In this document: one piece after another, positions 54,139-63,722 of the stretch
Layout: every line of letters starts with the position of its first letter
Position numbering within the stretch: the stretch's first letter is position 1
Notes under the pieces: model-generated
Seen by the model: only the letters and a program-made list of their open reading frames with translations
What the model was told of the DNA's origin: nothing
The model's database searches: none
Assembly: GCF_004803465.1 (NCBI RefSeq)
Contig: NZ_SRSF01000012.1
Coordinates: forward strand, 42,093 to 106,092
Reading direction: 5' to 3'
Origin: Neolewinella litorea
Lineage (GTDB): Bacteria > Bacteroidota > Bacteroidia > Chitinophagales > Saprospiraceae
DNA length: 64,000 nt
Program-made: the position numbers and the translations under genes

Positions 54139-55554
54139 TCACAGCCACCGGTGCAGCCTTTCGACGAGCCGGCGGACCCGGTCGGTGTAGGGCGGGTAGA
54201 CTACGGAGAGGTCGAAGAACTTCCGCTCCAGTACCGAGCGCTCGTTGCAAAAACCAACCCAGCCATGATACCCAAAACTCTTCCCGATGCCACTGTTGTT
54301 CACCCCGCCGAAGGGTAATGCAGGATTCCCCTGGGAAAGGAAGAATTCATTCACCATGGTGCCCCCGGCGCTGGTCTCGGCGAGGAAGCGGCGGATAAAA
54401 TTGCGGTCGTTCGCCTGGAGGTAAAAGGCCAGCGGCTTCGGCAATCCGTGGATCACCGCCAGGGCCTCCTCCGGGGTGCGGTAGGTGAGAACGGGAAGGA
54501 TGGGACCGAAGATCTCCTCCCGCATGATGCGCATGGCCGGGGTCACCCGGGTGAGGATGGTGGGGGCAAAGTAGCGGTCGGCCGCGTCGTGCTGCCCGCC
54601 CGCCGCGGTGGTAGCGCCGTCGGTGAGGGCTTCGGCGAGCAGACCGCTCAGGTGGTCGTGCTGCCTGCGGTTCACGATGCGGGCCAGACTGTCCGAGGCC
54701 CGGGGGTCGGGGCCGTAGTAGTCGTGCAGGGCTTCGGTGAGTGCCCTTAGGTAGTCGGCGGCGATGCTTTCGTGGACGAGCAGGTAGTCGGGGGCCGTGC
54801 AGGTCTGTCCGGCGTTGAAGAACTTGCCCCAGGCCACGTTGCGGGCCGACTTCTGGATGTCCACGTCCGGGGCCACCACGCAGGGCGATTTGCCGCCGAG
54901 CTCCAGGGTCACGCTGCTCAGGTTTTCCGCGGCGGCAGCCATCACTTTCTTGCCCACGGCCGGACTGCCGGTGAAAAAGATGTGGTCGAAGGGCAGCCGC
55001 GTCAGGGCGGCGGCGGTATCGGCCTCCCCCTCCACCACCGTCACCTCGTGGGGGTCGTAGAGTTCCTCCACCATGCGTTTCAGGTAGTCCGTGGTGGCCG
55101 GACTGGCCTCCGAAGGCTTCAGCACCACCGGGCAGCCCGCCGCCATGGCGTAGAGCAGGGGTACCACGGCGAGGTTGAAGGGGTAGTTCCAGGGCGAAAG
55201 GATCAGCACGCAGCCCTTGGGCTCGTAGTAGATGTAGTTTACCGTGCCCACCATGCTCAGGGGGGTAGCCACGCGGCGGGGCTCCATCCACCGCTGGAGG
55301 TGCTGGGTGATGTACTTGATGTGGCCGTGTACGGCACCGACCTCGCTGAGGAGGCTCTCCACCGCCGGCTTGCCGAGGTCGCTGGAAAGGGCCCGGACGA
55401 GCCGCTGCCGGTGGTCGTCGTTCCCGAGGTAGGTGGCTATCCTTTCCAGCCTCTCCTTCCGTTCGTCCACGCTGCTGCGGGCGAGCGCGGGTGCCCGGGA
55501 ACGCTGCTGCGCCAAAAGGTCGTTGTAGGGTAAAGGGGGGCGGGCCGTATCCAT
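54139..55554 (-). CDS. Aldehyde dehydrogenase (class 3-like)
   Basis: 471 residues from ATG 55554; an upstream ATG at 55644 overlaps the divergent DUF421 gene and is unlikely. NAD(P)-dependent oxidation of aldehydes to acids. LILSPWNYPFNLAVVPLL, the catalytic Glu218 in LELGGKSP and Cys252 in FFNAGQTCTAPDYLL are all present. The short length and the missing N-terminal extension fit the fatty/aromatic aldehyde group. Substrate unknown. Confidence 0.93.
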   Translation of the reverse strand: MDTARPPLPYNDLLAQQRSRAPALARSSVDERKERLERIATYLGNDDHRQRLVRALSSDLGKPAVESLLSEVGAVHGHIKYITQHLQRWMEPRRVATPLSMVGTVNYIYYEPKGCVLILSPWNYPFNLAVVPLLYAMAAGCPVVLKPSEASPATTDYLKRMVEELYDPHEVTVVEGEADTAAALTRLPFDHIFFTGSPAVGKKVMAAAAENLSSVTLELGGKSPCVVAPDVDIQKSARNVAWGKFFNAGQTCTAPDYLLVHESIAADYLRALTEALHDYYGPDPRASDSLARIVNRRQHDHLSGLLAEALTDGATTAAGGQHDAADRYFAPTILTRVTPAMRIMREEIFGPILPVLTYRTPEEALAVIHGLPKPLAFYLQANDRNFIRRFLAETSAGGTMVNEFFLSQGNPALPFGGVNNSGIGKSFGYHGWVGFCNERSVLERKFFDLSVVYPPYTDRVRRLVERLHRWL

Positions 55555-55642
55555 AGGCTGAGAACGGCCACGGGAGCCGCGCGGTTTCGGGGGGAACATC
55601 GATTTCCCACCGGCGTTATGCCCAACAAAGCAACCGCTAGCC

Positions 55643-56197
55643 ATGGATTTCTCCGAGATGTTCTACCAGGACTGGACCGGTCTGCTGCGCACCCTCATCG
55701 TGGGGACGCTGGGGTACATCTTCATCGTCTTCTCCCTGCGCATCTCCGGCAACCGCACCCTCTCCAAACTCAACGCCTTCGACCTGGCCATCTCCGTGGC
55801 CTTCGGCTCCACCTTTGCTTCCATGCTGCTCTCGGAAGACGTGGCCCTGGCCGAAGGCATGCTGGCCATCGCCCTGCTGTGCTTTCTGCAGTATGCCCTG
55901 GCCTTCCTGTCCGTCCGCTCCCGTTGGTTCGCTAAACTGGTCCGCTCCGAACCCGTCCTCCTGGTGCGTCACGGCGAGATGCTCATCCAGGCCATCCACG
56001 ACGCCCGCCTCACCAAACGCGAGCTCTTGGCCGTCGCCCGCTCCCACGGCCACCGCGACCTGAGCGACATCGATCTCGTTATCCTGGAATCCGACGGCGG
56101 CTTCTCCGTCATCGGCAAGCAGAACGACGGCGCCAATGAGGAAGAGGAGAACAACGACGGGGAGGACGATGACAGTCCGGAGCCGGTCGGTTCCTGA
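55643..56197 (+). CDS. DUF421 (YetF-like) membrane protein
   Basis: 184 residues with three N-terminal helices and a soluble domain. RISGNRTLSKLNAFDLAISVAFGS is the DUF421 signature; VLLVRHGEMLIQAI and LTKRELLAVARSHGHRDLSDID belong to the soluble part. The last 30 residues are highly acidic (NEEEENNDGEDDD). Function unclear; YetF proteins help proteins or lipids in the spore membrane of Bacillus. Confidence 0.9.
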   Translation: MDFSEMFYQDWTGLLRTLIVGTLGYIFIVFSLRISGNRTLSKLNAFDLAISVAFGSTFASMLLSEDVALAEGMLAIALLCFLQYALAFLSVRSRWFAKLVRSEPVLLVRHGEMLIQAIHDARLTKRELLAVARSHGHRDLSDIDLVILESDGGFSVIGKQNDGANEEEENNDGEDDDSPEPVGS

Positions 56198-56242
56198 GGG
56201 GAAAAGGCGTCCTTGAGTTTTTCCAATGAGCCCCTACCCTAT

Positions 56243-57751
56243 CTACTCTCCATTTTCGGCACGCACCTGAGCTTCCACCCGGTCGAGAACCGCCACCGCG
56301 CGGGATTTCAGCGCATCCAGTTGTGCGCGGTCGTATACCCGGCCCCGGTTGATCACCGCCGCGATGGTGAGGGTATTCCGGATGTCATCCAGTGGATTCT
56401 CCTCCAGCAGGACCAGGTTGGCCCGCTTTCCAGCTTCCACCGTCCCCGTTTCCGCCGTACGGCCGAGATATTCAGCGGGATTGAGCGTAGCGGTCCTGAG
56501 GGCCGCGGCGGGGGTGAGGCCGCTTTCGACCATCAGCTGAAGTTCCACGTGGAGCGGTATGCCTCCATTCATGTCGGAGCCGGCCAGGATCTTGCCGCCC
56601 CGGTCGTGCAGTCGCTTGAGGGAGTGCATCCGGTAGTCGATGGTGGGCTTCAGGCGGCCGCGCGCTTGATAGTCGCGCTCCAGCAAGGTATCCCGGTTGT
56701 GGATGTCGATATACCGTTGGAAGTCGTCGTCCCAGAACCGCTCGTCCTCCGGATAAGAAATTATCTTCTGGATGACCAGGGTCGGGACCACCCAGGTATC
56801 GCGGTCGGCCACTAGGGCAAAGAGGGAATCCTCCTTCGCGGGATCCACGTGGGGGACGGGTTCGTATTCGATGGCCAGGAAGGTTTCCCGGCTTACGTCT
56901 GCGGGGGAGTCGGGTTGGATGGCCCGTATCTTTTCCTGCAATCGCTCCCGCAGTTCGGCTTCGTTACTGGCGGCGGACAGCTCCAGGCCGATCATGTGCT
57001 CCACCGTGCGGTGGCCGGCCTCGATCGCTTCGAAGGCGCTCACCTCATTGGGGATGTGGCCGTTGACTTCGATGTCCAGCTCGCGGGCGCGCTGCATTAT
57101 CGCGAGATAATTGTCGCGGGAGAGGAAGGAGTAGGTCTTGACGAAGTCGTAGCCCTGTGCCTTAATGGTGTCGACGATGGCGCGGGCGGCCGCTTCGTCG
57201 GGGATGGTCAGGTGGTGGTCGCCCACGTTCCAGGTGCTCAGTCCGTCCACCAGGGGGCTGCCCATGACGATGGTGGGCCCCACGAGGAGCTCCTGGTCGA
57301 CGCTGTCCTTCATCAGAAAATCTTCCGGCATGCCCGACATCTCCCGTATCCCGGTGATTCCGTGGGCGATGTAGAGCGGCAAGAAGGCCGTCCGCATCAG
57401 CTCGTCACCGGTGTTGTGCACGTGCATGTCCCACAGGCCAGGCATGAGGTACTTCCCCTCCCCTTCGATGACGGTGGTGGCCTCCAGCGGCCGGTCCTGA
57501 TCAGCGTCCAGGATGGCGTGGATGGTGTCTCCCCGGAGTAATACCTGCTGGGAGGGTACTACCCCTCCCCTTTCTACGTCAATTACGTTTACGTTGGTGA
57601 TGAGGATGTCGCCTTTCAGGGGTTCTGGGCGCTGGCAGGTTAGGATGTTGACCAGGAGGAGGCAGAGTGCGGCCGTATACGCTCTTCCGCGGAAGAGCCT
57701 TCGGGTACCATTATTGACCTTGTTTCTATTCGGGTGTACCGGATCCTGCAT
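56243..57751 (-). CDS. Amidohydrolase family lipoprotein
   Basis: 502 residues. Lipoprotein-like signal (CLLLVNILTC, Cys39). Metal-binding motifs of the imidazolonepropionase/prolidase-type group: GLWDMHVH, Lys in FVKTYSF, His in EVNGHIP and TVEHMIG, and the catalytic Asp in LAGSDMNGG. GLTPAAALRTATLNPAEYLGR and GTVEAGKRANLVLLEENPL are typical of the C-terminal part. Probably a periplasmic dipeptidase or lactonase. Confidence 0.9.
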   Translation of the reverse strand: MQDPVHPNRNKVNNGTRRLFRGRAYTAALCLLLVNILTCQRPEPLKGDILITNVNVIDVERGGVVPSQQVLLRGDTIHAILDADQDRPLEATTVIEGEGKYLMPGLWDMHVHNTGDELMRTAFLPLYIAHGITGIREMSGMPEDFLMKDSVDQELLVGPTIVMGSPLVDGLSTWNVGDHHLTIPDEAAARAIVDTIKAQGYDFVKTYSFLSRDNYLAIMQRARELDIEVNGHIPNEVSAFEAIEAGHRTVEHMIGLELSAASNEAELRERLQEKIRAIQPDSPADVSRETFLAIEYEPVPHVDPAKEDSLFALVADRDTWVVPTLVIQKIISYPEDERFWDDDFQRYIDIHNRDTLLERDYQARGRLKPTIDYRMHSLKRLHDRGGKILAGSDMNGGIPLHVELQLMVESGLTPAAALRTATLNPAEYLGRTAETGTVEAGKRANLVLLEENPLDDIRNTLTIAAVINRGRVYDRAQLDALKSRAVAVLDRVEAQVRAENGE

Positions 57752-58401
57752 TTCTTGCTGCTTTGGGTGTCGTCTTCTGCTGTGGGCCCGTGTTTGAAGT
57801 AGTAGATACGTTCTTGGCCACTGCCTTGATCCTTAAGGTAGGGGGAGGTTTGGGGGTTGCGCAAGGGGTTTAGGGATAGTTATCCAGCGGCGTTATTGCC
57901 TTAGTAGTACCTCCTTCCTATCCAATATTGCACTTTGGGCGGCGGGGCGCTGGTGCCGGGGATTGGTGGCGTGGAACCGCCGGGGAATGAGGGTCGACTT
58001 GACGCGTTGGGGCTTTAAGGGGGAAAAATGGGCTATAGGCTATGGTAAAATACCACTGGCCACTTTCAGTATGTATGTTTGAACGTATTATTGATTGATA
58101 AGCTATCTCATATTGTGGGCCAGTAAGCTTGGTATTCGGGGATTGTAGACGAGCCTCAGAATTTTATCTTCAAATCGATTTTATGAGGAGATAAAACGAA
58201 AATTGCGTAATATTGGTGGGCTGGTGGTATAAAGCTAGCAGTAACTTCGCCGCTATTGCTTGTGTACGCGCAATATGTGTGTACAAATGTTCGCCGGCAA
58301 TAAGAACGAAACCGACATACATGACTAGGTTACACTCGACCCCGATCCACCAGACTAGACTCTAGTATGTGATACATTTAATCCTGTAATTACGCTATTT
58401 C
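57752..58401. other. Gene-free transition into the AT-rich island
   Basis: No convincing gene. The left 250 bases are GC-rich like the core chromosome; from about 58020 the base composition becomes AT-rich. An inverted pair TTTTATCT (58162-58169) and AGATAAAA (58189-58196) lies 200 bases before the HNH gene and may be an operator. The promoter for the HNH gene is not clear. Confidence 0.6.
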
Positions 58402-59349
58402 ATGGCCACACTTCCTTTTTTTGAAGAAATTTTATATAATTATGAGCTGTCTGCAAATCAAGGATTTTCAGGGCACTGGCTAGCAAAGAAATTTCGGTCA
58501 GTCTATCCTAGCGCGTTGCATGAGCTGATAGACTACAATGACAGGTATATAGTCAAAGGCTCATCCGGAAAAGGGAACTGGACTCATTGCCCATGGATAG
58601 CAATTCTAGATAGGGTAATAACTGAAACGCCACAAAAAGGTTATTACCCTGTATTCTTATTCAGAAGAGATATGTCCGGGTTTTATCTATCCTTAAACCA
58701 GGGGGTGACGAATGTGATGGCATACCATAATTTAAATGCTAGCGACATATTAAGATGGCGTGCTCAAGACTTTAGACAACAACTGGGTAAGTTACCTGAT
58801 GGATTTACTACGGCAGAAATACAATTGTTTGGAGAAACTTCTACGGTAAAGAATTATGAACATGGCAATATATGCTCAAAATTTTATGATGCAAACGCCA
58901 AAATATCGTTAAATGAACTAAAAATCGATTTGCTTGAGATGATCGAGATGTATGATTTCCTAGTATATAACGATCCAACATCTACAGATCAAGAGGAGGA
59001 TAAATTTACAGAGGACGCTGGCAATCTGAGGCTCCATTATAGAATTGAAAGGAATCAAAAGTTAATTCAGCAAGTCAAAAAAGTGAAAGGGTACAAATGT
59101 GAAGCCTGTCATTTTGACTTCTTAGAGAAATATGGTGAGCTTGGTACAGACTTTATAGAAGCTCATCATTTAATTCCAATAAGTGATTTAGAGGGTGAAA
59201 AGGTCTTGCTGGATCCAAAATTGGACTTTTCCGTTCTTTGCTCCAACTGTCATCGAATGATTCATCGTACGGAAAACCCAAGCGATGTTGAGGCTTTGAG
59301 GGAAATAATAAATAATGCGGCGAACACCGCGCCAACTCCATTAACCTAA
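58402..59349 (+). CDS. HNH endonuclease with MrcB-like (DUF3578) N-terminal domain
   Basis: 315 residues. The N-terminal 180 (KGSSGKGNWTHCPWIAILD, YYPVFLFRRDMSGFYLSLNQG) match the MrcB-like DUF3578 domain, found in modification-dependent restriction enzymes. The C-terminal HNH has Cys233/Cys236, His255/His256 in EAHHLIPIS and Cys280/Cys283 with His284 in LCSNCHRMIH. A type IV restriction enzyme (ScoMcrA-like logic) is inferred. AT-rich codon use unlike the core genes. No partner methylase. Confidence 0.9.
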   Translation: MATLPFFEEILYNYELSANQGFSGHWLAKKFRSVYPSALHELIDYNDRYIVKGSSGKGNWTHCPWIAILDRVITETPQKGYYPVFLFRRDMSGFYLSLNQGVTNVMAYHNLNASDILRWRAQDFRQQLGKLPDGFTTAEIQLFGETSTVKNYEHGNICSKFYDANAKISLNELKIDLLEMIEMYDFLVYNDPTSTDQEEDKFTEDAGNLRLHYRIERNQKLIQQVKKVKGYKCEACHFDFLEKYGELGTDFIEAHHLIPISDLEGEKVLLDPKLDFSVLCSNCHRMIHRTENPSDVEALREIINNAANTAPTPLT

Positions 59350-59968
59350 GCATTTCACGCTATATCCAGGATACCGATGAGGACTAGTTTTGGGGTCGCT
59401 TTGTATGCAGATTGTCCCTTCTGTATCTTTAGTGTATAGTTGCCCAGTCCGACCATGAAACGGCCTATGCCGTCACCTGCTGCAATTGTAGTGCACCAGG
59501 TTGCTAAGCGATAATTGGGTTTTCTAGTAATAACCGGCACAGAGCAACATAAGTGTTGATCCTAGCTCTGCATGTCCGCCTGATATAATAAGTCACCTGG
59601 ATTGATCTTTGGAGAATGAGCTTCCGTTTGGCATAACGGCATTTGGATTAATAGCCCCTGGTTCATTCGCAAGGAACCTTTGAGCGTGCACAGGACAAGC
59701 GAGTTCTGCGTACTTAGGTCAACCATGAACCAACATCCTTATGCATAGGTCCCTACCATCTTCTACTGACAAAATGTATACTTTATCCATCCAAAATAAT
59801 TCAATCAAAGAAACTAGGTATACTTGCAACCTAGCGGCGAACAGTCTGCTCAATAGATTCGAAAACCTATGCAATTCTATACAATCGTGAGAATTTTGCA
59901 GGGGCATTGTGCTGGAATGTAGGGTAAACACCCTGAAATACTTACTATCAACGATAAAATTCATATTA
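59350..59968. other. Gene-free stretch between the HNH gene and mcrB
   Basis: About 620 AT-rich bases. Two short minus-strand open frames (59355-59540 and 59719-59982) have no recognisable domains and no clear start signals; they may be remnants. The mcrB promoter must lie here but no TAnnTTTG element is evident. Confidence 0.5.
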
Positions 59969-62662
59969 ATGACCGACCCCAATTACTCCTGGGTATTGAC
60001 CCACAAAGAAATCGTTGAGTACCTTAGAACAAAAGAAGATTCGCAGCAGGAGCTGATAAATTTATTGAAATCTGTGGGCATCAGTCCGTTTAACGATAAG
60101 GCCGCTGATGGTGATCACACTATCGAGTTAGAAGAAATTGACCCCTTTACCTTCTTTTGCTACATTTATAAATATGGGTTCAAGAAACGGCTTGAAAAAC
60201 TCCAACAGATTGCGGGAAAGCTGGGCATAGAAATGCCGATGGGTGAAAGCGGACTCCCTTCTGCTCAGCCGCAAAAAGTTTGGTTGTTCCCGTATAAATA
60301 CATGCGGAATAACAATGAAGTAGGCCGACTTTGGGACTTTTTCCGGAAGGAATTAAATGATCAGTTAACTGATGCGGACTTTGCCGATGTACTCAAAATA
60401 AGGGGGGCGGGCAGAACGAAGCTTACCGAGGCACTTTTCTACATTAATCCGGAGAAAAACCTGCCCATTGATGGACCCTCAAAGCCCTACCTTAAACAGG
60501 TGCTAGGGATAAATCCAAATTTTAAAACGTACAGCGAATACCGGGAGATTATAAATCAAGTCAAGGAGCACGTAGACATGCCGTTCTACCAGCTTTCCTA
60601 CGAAGCCTGGAAGTGGACGCAGAACGGCAAGCAGGTCAATCACTGGATCTTCCAAGGCAACCCCAATGTGTTTGATTTTGAATCCGCCCTCCGCGATGAC
60701 CTTGTGACGAACTGGACGGTTAGCGCCCATAAGGATAAAATCAGTCCAGGCGACAAAGCGATATTGTGGATCACCGGAGAGAATGCGGGATGCTACGCCC
60801 TGGCTGAGGTGTCATCAGTACCCTACCATAAAGAGCCTTCTGGAGATGATCACCTGTGGAAGCAACAAGATAAGAGTAAGTTGAAAGTGGATATCCGGAT
60901 CACCCATAATCTGGTCAATGATCCTGTATTGAAGAAGGACATTGTCGCACATGAAGAGCTACAGAATCTTAAGGTTGGAAATCAGGGCACTAATTTTAGT
61001 GCCACAGAGGCGGAATATGAAGCCATTGTGGAGCTGATTAGCAACGACAGTACTTTCTTCCAGCTGAAGGAGCGCTTTGTCTCTGCCGACCTAGAGACTT
61101 ACATGGACTATTTGCGGAGATTCATAGACGAGTTAGAACTTCAACCCTCCGATGACCGGGTAGTCTTTAGCATTAAACGCAGAAGGCTAAACTTTATCAT
61201 TGGGCAGCGATACTGTTTCAATCTTTATCTCAATGACCCCCGGGGAGTTTTCGGAGTTATATCAAAAGAGAAATTATGGGATCACAGCCAACCCTTTGAT
61301 GGGAAGCCACCACAACCATTCTATACATATTTCCAGGATTTCAGCCTGGACGAGGGGCAATTTATCTCGGTTATTGCCGGTATGCGCGATGAGCTGGACA
61401 GAACCAATAAGTCAGGCTTTAAGAAGTACGATAATGCAGACTTTGAAAGCTATGTTTTTGGAATGGAGTCTAAAGTTGTTGAAAGTGACGAGCGCATGGA
61501 TTTCCCGTTGAATACCATCCTGTACGGTCCGCCTGGCACCGGTAAAACTTACCATACCATTCTACGGGCCGCGGAGATCGTTGCGGGTAGAAAAATTAGC
61601 GAATACTCCGAGGCGCTTAGGCTGTTCAACGAGAATCTTCATAGCCAGATCGAGTTCATCACATTTCATCAGAACTACAGTTACGAGGACTTCATTCAGG
61701 GACTTCGACCGGATACAGAGAACGAAAAGGAGCTGACCTTCCAGCGAAAAGATGGTGTGTTTAAGGAGATCGCAGATAGGGCCCTGAAGAATATTAAGGC
61801 TTCCGAGCAACCACAGACTCCCAAGAAGACCTTTCAAGAAGCATTCAATGAGTTTGTCAACCCCCTGGTAGAAGGAGAAGTCGAGGAGGTCAAGGTGAAG
61901 ATGAAAAAAGTATCTTACTTTATTACAGCTATTACGACGAAATCAATAGAATTCAGGAAAAGCAACGGTAATACCGCGCATACCTTAAGCATTGCGACCT
62001 TGGGAAAGATGTACGATGCAGAATCGGTATTGGATATTCAGGGGCTGTCGTCATACTACGCCCCGCTCCTAGATAAACTGCTTAAAATTGGCAAAGACCA
62101 GACTGGCAGAAAGGACATTGTTAAGCGGAAAAACTATGTCATCATCATCGATGAGATTAATCGCGCCAACATTTCCCGGGTCTTTGGTGAACTGATCACG
62201 CTTATCGAACCGGACAAGCGGTCACACGGTGACATACCGATGGAAGCCAAGCTTCCCTCCGGCGATACCTTTGTGGTGCCATCCAATCTGTACATTATCG
62301 GCACGATGAATACGGCCGATAAGTCCATTGCGCTACTTGATATTGCACTGCGGAGGCGGTTTGAATTTGAGGCGATGTATCCCCAGTATGATATCCCGGG
62401 CCGGGAGATATACGATGTCGGGATCCTGGAAGAGCTCAACAAACAGATCGTCAAATCTAAAGGTCACGATTTCCAGATCGGGCATTCCTATTTCATGGGC
62501 GAGAACAGGGATCTCGTGAGGCGGATGAATAAGAAAGTAATTCCTCTTCTGCTGGAATACTATATGAACGATGAGAAGGAGGTACGGGGAATCCTGCAAT
62601 CTGCTGGTTTGCGCATCGAAGAGAATTCCTGGCCGCTGAAAATATCCGGCAAGAATGACTAA
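59969..62662 (+). CDS. mcrB: McrB-like GTPase subunit with EVE domain
   Basis: 897 residues from ATG 59969 (a GTG 60 bases upstream adds an unlikely tail). Residues 1-220: unrecognised. About 225-365: an EVE (PUA-like) domain, HWIFQGNP and PGDKAILWITGENAGCYALAEVSSVPY, which reads modified bases. About 385-500: a further domain of unknown type. AAA+ GTPase: Walker A GPPGTGKT (520-527), Walker B IIIDEINRAN (Asp728, Glu729), and the McrB signature MNTADKS (Asn781-Asp784). GTP-driven cleavage of methylated DNA with McrC is inferred. Confidence 0.95.
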   Translation: MTDPNYSWVLTHKEIVEYLRTKEDSQQELINLLKSVGISPFNDKAADGDHTIELEEIDPFTFFCYIYKYGFKKRLEKLQQIAGKLGIEMPMGESGLPSAQPQKVWLFPYKYMRNNNEVGRLWDFFRKELNDQLTDADFADVLKIRGAGRTKLTEALFYINPEKNLPIDGPSKPYLKQVLGINPNFKTYSEYREIINQVKEHVDMPFYQLSYEAWKWTQNGKQVNHWIFQGNPNVFDFESALRDDLVTNWTVSAHKDKISPGDKAILWITGENAGCYALAEVSSVPYHKEPSGDDHLWKQQDKSKLKVDIRITHNLVNDPVLKKDIVAHEELQNLKVGNQGTNFSATEAEYEAIVELISNDSTFFQLKERFVSADLETYMDYLRRFIDELELQPSDDRVVFSIKRRRLNFIIGQRYCFNLYLNDPRGVFGVISKEKLWDHSQPFDGKPPQPFYTYFQDFSLDEGQFISVIAGMRDELDRTNKSGFKKYDNADFESYVFGMESKVVESDERMDFPLNTILYGPPGTGKTYHTILRAAEIVAGRKISEYSEALRLFNENLHSQIEFITFHQNYSYEDFIQGLRPDTENEKELTFQRKDGVFKEIADRALKNIKASEQPQTPKKTFQEAFNEFVNPLVEGEVEEVKVKMKKVSYFITAITTKSIEFRKSNGNTAHTLSIATLGKMYDAESVLDIQGLSSYYAPLLDKLLKIGKDQTGRKDIVKRKNYVIIIDEINRANISRVFGELITLIEPDKRSHGDIPMEAKLPSGDTFVVPSNLYIIGTMNTADKSIALLDIALRRRFEFEAMYPQYDIPGREIYDVGILEELNKQIVKSKGHDFQIGHSYFMGENRDLVRRMNKKVIPLLLEYYMNDEKEVRGILQSAGLRIEENSWPLKISGKND

Positions 62663-63722
62663 CCTCTTTGAATATCAGAACAAGGTTGATATTCAGGAAT
62701 CGTTCAAGGGCCTGGAGGGATTCTTGGACGAAATCTGGAATAGTCGGGAACGGAATTCCTTTTACCAAGAACTGAACAATGGCAAGATAGAATCCCAAAG
62801 GTTTCTTCAGTTCATCCATGAATCTAATCAAGTAAAGGCCAACAAATACGTTGGCGTCATTCACTACGGGGGGAGTAAGATCAACCTATTGCCAAAAATA
62901 TTTTTTGACTCGGAGAAGGATTACTCCATTACTGAAGTCAACCAGATTCAAAACCATATCCTGTGGTGGTTAAGCTATTGCCGCAAGATCAAGTTTCCGA
63001 ACTACCAGGCGGCCCTGGGCAGTGCGAAGAGCGACTTCTTTGAGGTGTTGATCTACCTGTTTTCAAAGTACACGCGGGAGTTGCTTAACTCATCCATCTA
63101 CCAGCAATATGAGGAGGTGAACAGTGAGCTGTCGTTTATTAAGGGGCGGCTGAATATGAACGAGTACATCAACGAGAACATCAGCAGGGGCCGCTGGCAC
63201 AAGCTCAACTGCACCTACGATGCCTTTGTGTTTGACAATGAGTTCAACCGCATCATCAAGTACGTCACAACGCTGCTGTTTACCGTTACCACGAGTCAGG
63301 ACAACAAGAAGAACCTACGGGAACTGCTCTTCATGCTGGACGAGGTTTCCGACGAGCGGGCCACGGCAGAACAGTGTGCAAAAATCTCCTTTAACCCCAT
63401 GTTCGGGCAATTTGAGACGGTGCGGGATTACTGTCAGTTGTTCTTGACCAATTGTATCTCCTTTGACTACAAAAATGACCTGAAGCTGTTCGCCTTTTTG
63501 CTCCCGATGGAGTACGTCTTCGAAGACTTCATCTTCGGATTCATCGACCTGGAGCTAGAGAGCGTCACCGCCAAAGCCCAGAGAAGCGATACCTACCTGG
63601 ACGAAGAGAAAGCCTTCAACCTGAAGCCGGATCTTTGGCTCAAGACCGCTACCCGCTCCCTCATTGCCGACACTAAATACAAGATCGTTTACTCCGACGA
63701 GTGGATATTCCGATCGGTCTGA
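62655..63722 (+). CDS. mcrC: McrC-like nuclease subunit, C-terminus cut off by an IS element
   Basis: 355 residues as read; the start overlaps mcrB by eight bases. It has the PD-(D/E)xK motif KPDLWLKT...ADTKYK with Asp326, Asp339 and Lys341, the same 12-residue gap as Asp244/Asp257/Lys259 of E. coli McrC. In E. coli about 89 residues follow the lysine; here only 14 do, and the stop TGA (63720-63722) belongs to the first TGACCCCC of the IS21-type end. The protein is therefore truncated and probably inactive or impaired. Confidence 0.9.
   Translation: MTNLFEYQNKVDIQESFKGLEGFLDEIWNSRERNSFYQELNNGKIESQRFLQFIHESNQVKANKYVGVIHYGGSKINLLPKIFFDSEKDYSITEVNQIQNHILWWLSYCRKIKFPNYQAALGSAKSDFFEVLIYLFSKYTRELLNSSIYQQYEEVNSELSFIKGRLNMNEYINENISRGRWHKLNCTYDAFVFDNEFNRIIKYVTTLLFTVTTSQDNKKNLRELLFMLDEVSDERATAEQCAKISFNPMFGQFETVRDYCQLFLTNCISFDYKNDLKLFAFLLPMEYVFEDFIFGFIDLELESVTAKAQRSDTYLDEEKAFNLKPDLWLKTATRSLIADTKYKIVYSDEWIFRSV

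Noticed and set aside
59355..59982. Two short minus-strand open frames between the HNH gene and mcrB
   Set aside because: No recognisable domain, start signal or coding bias; the second overlaps the mcrB start. Described only as a possible remnant region.
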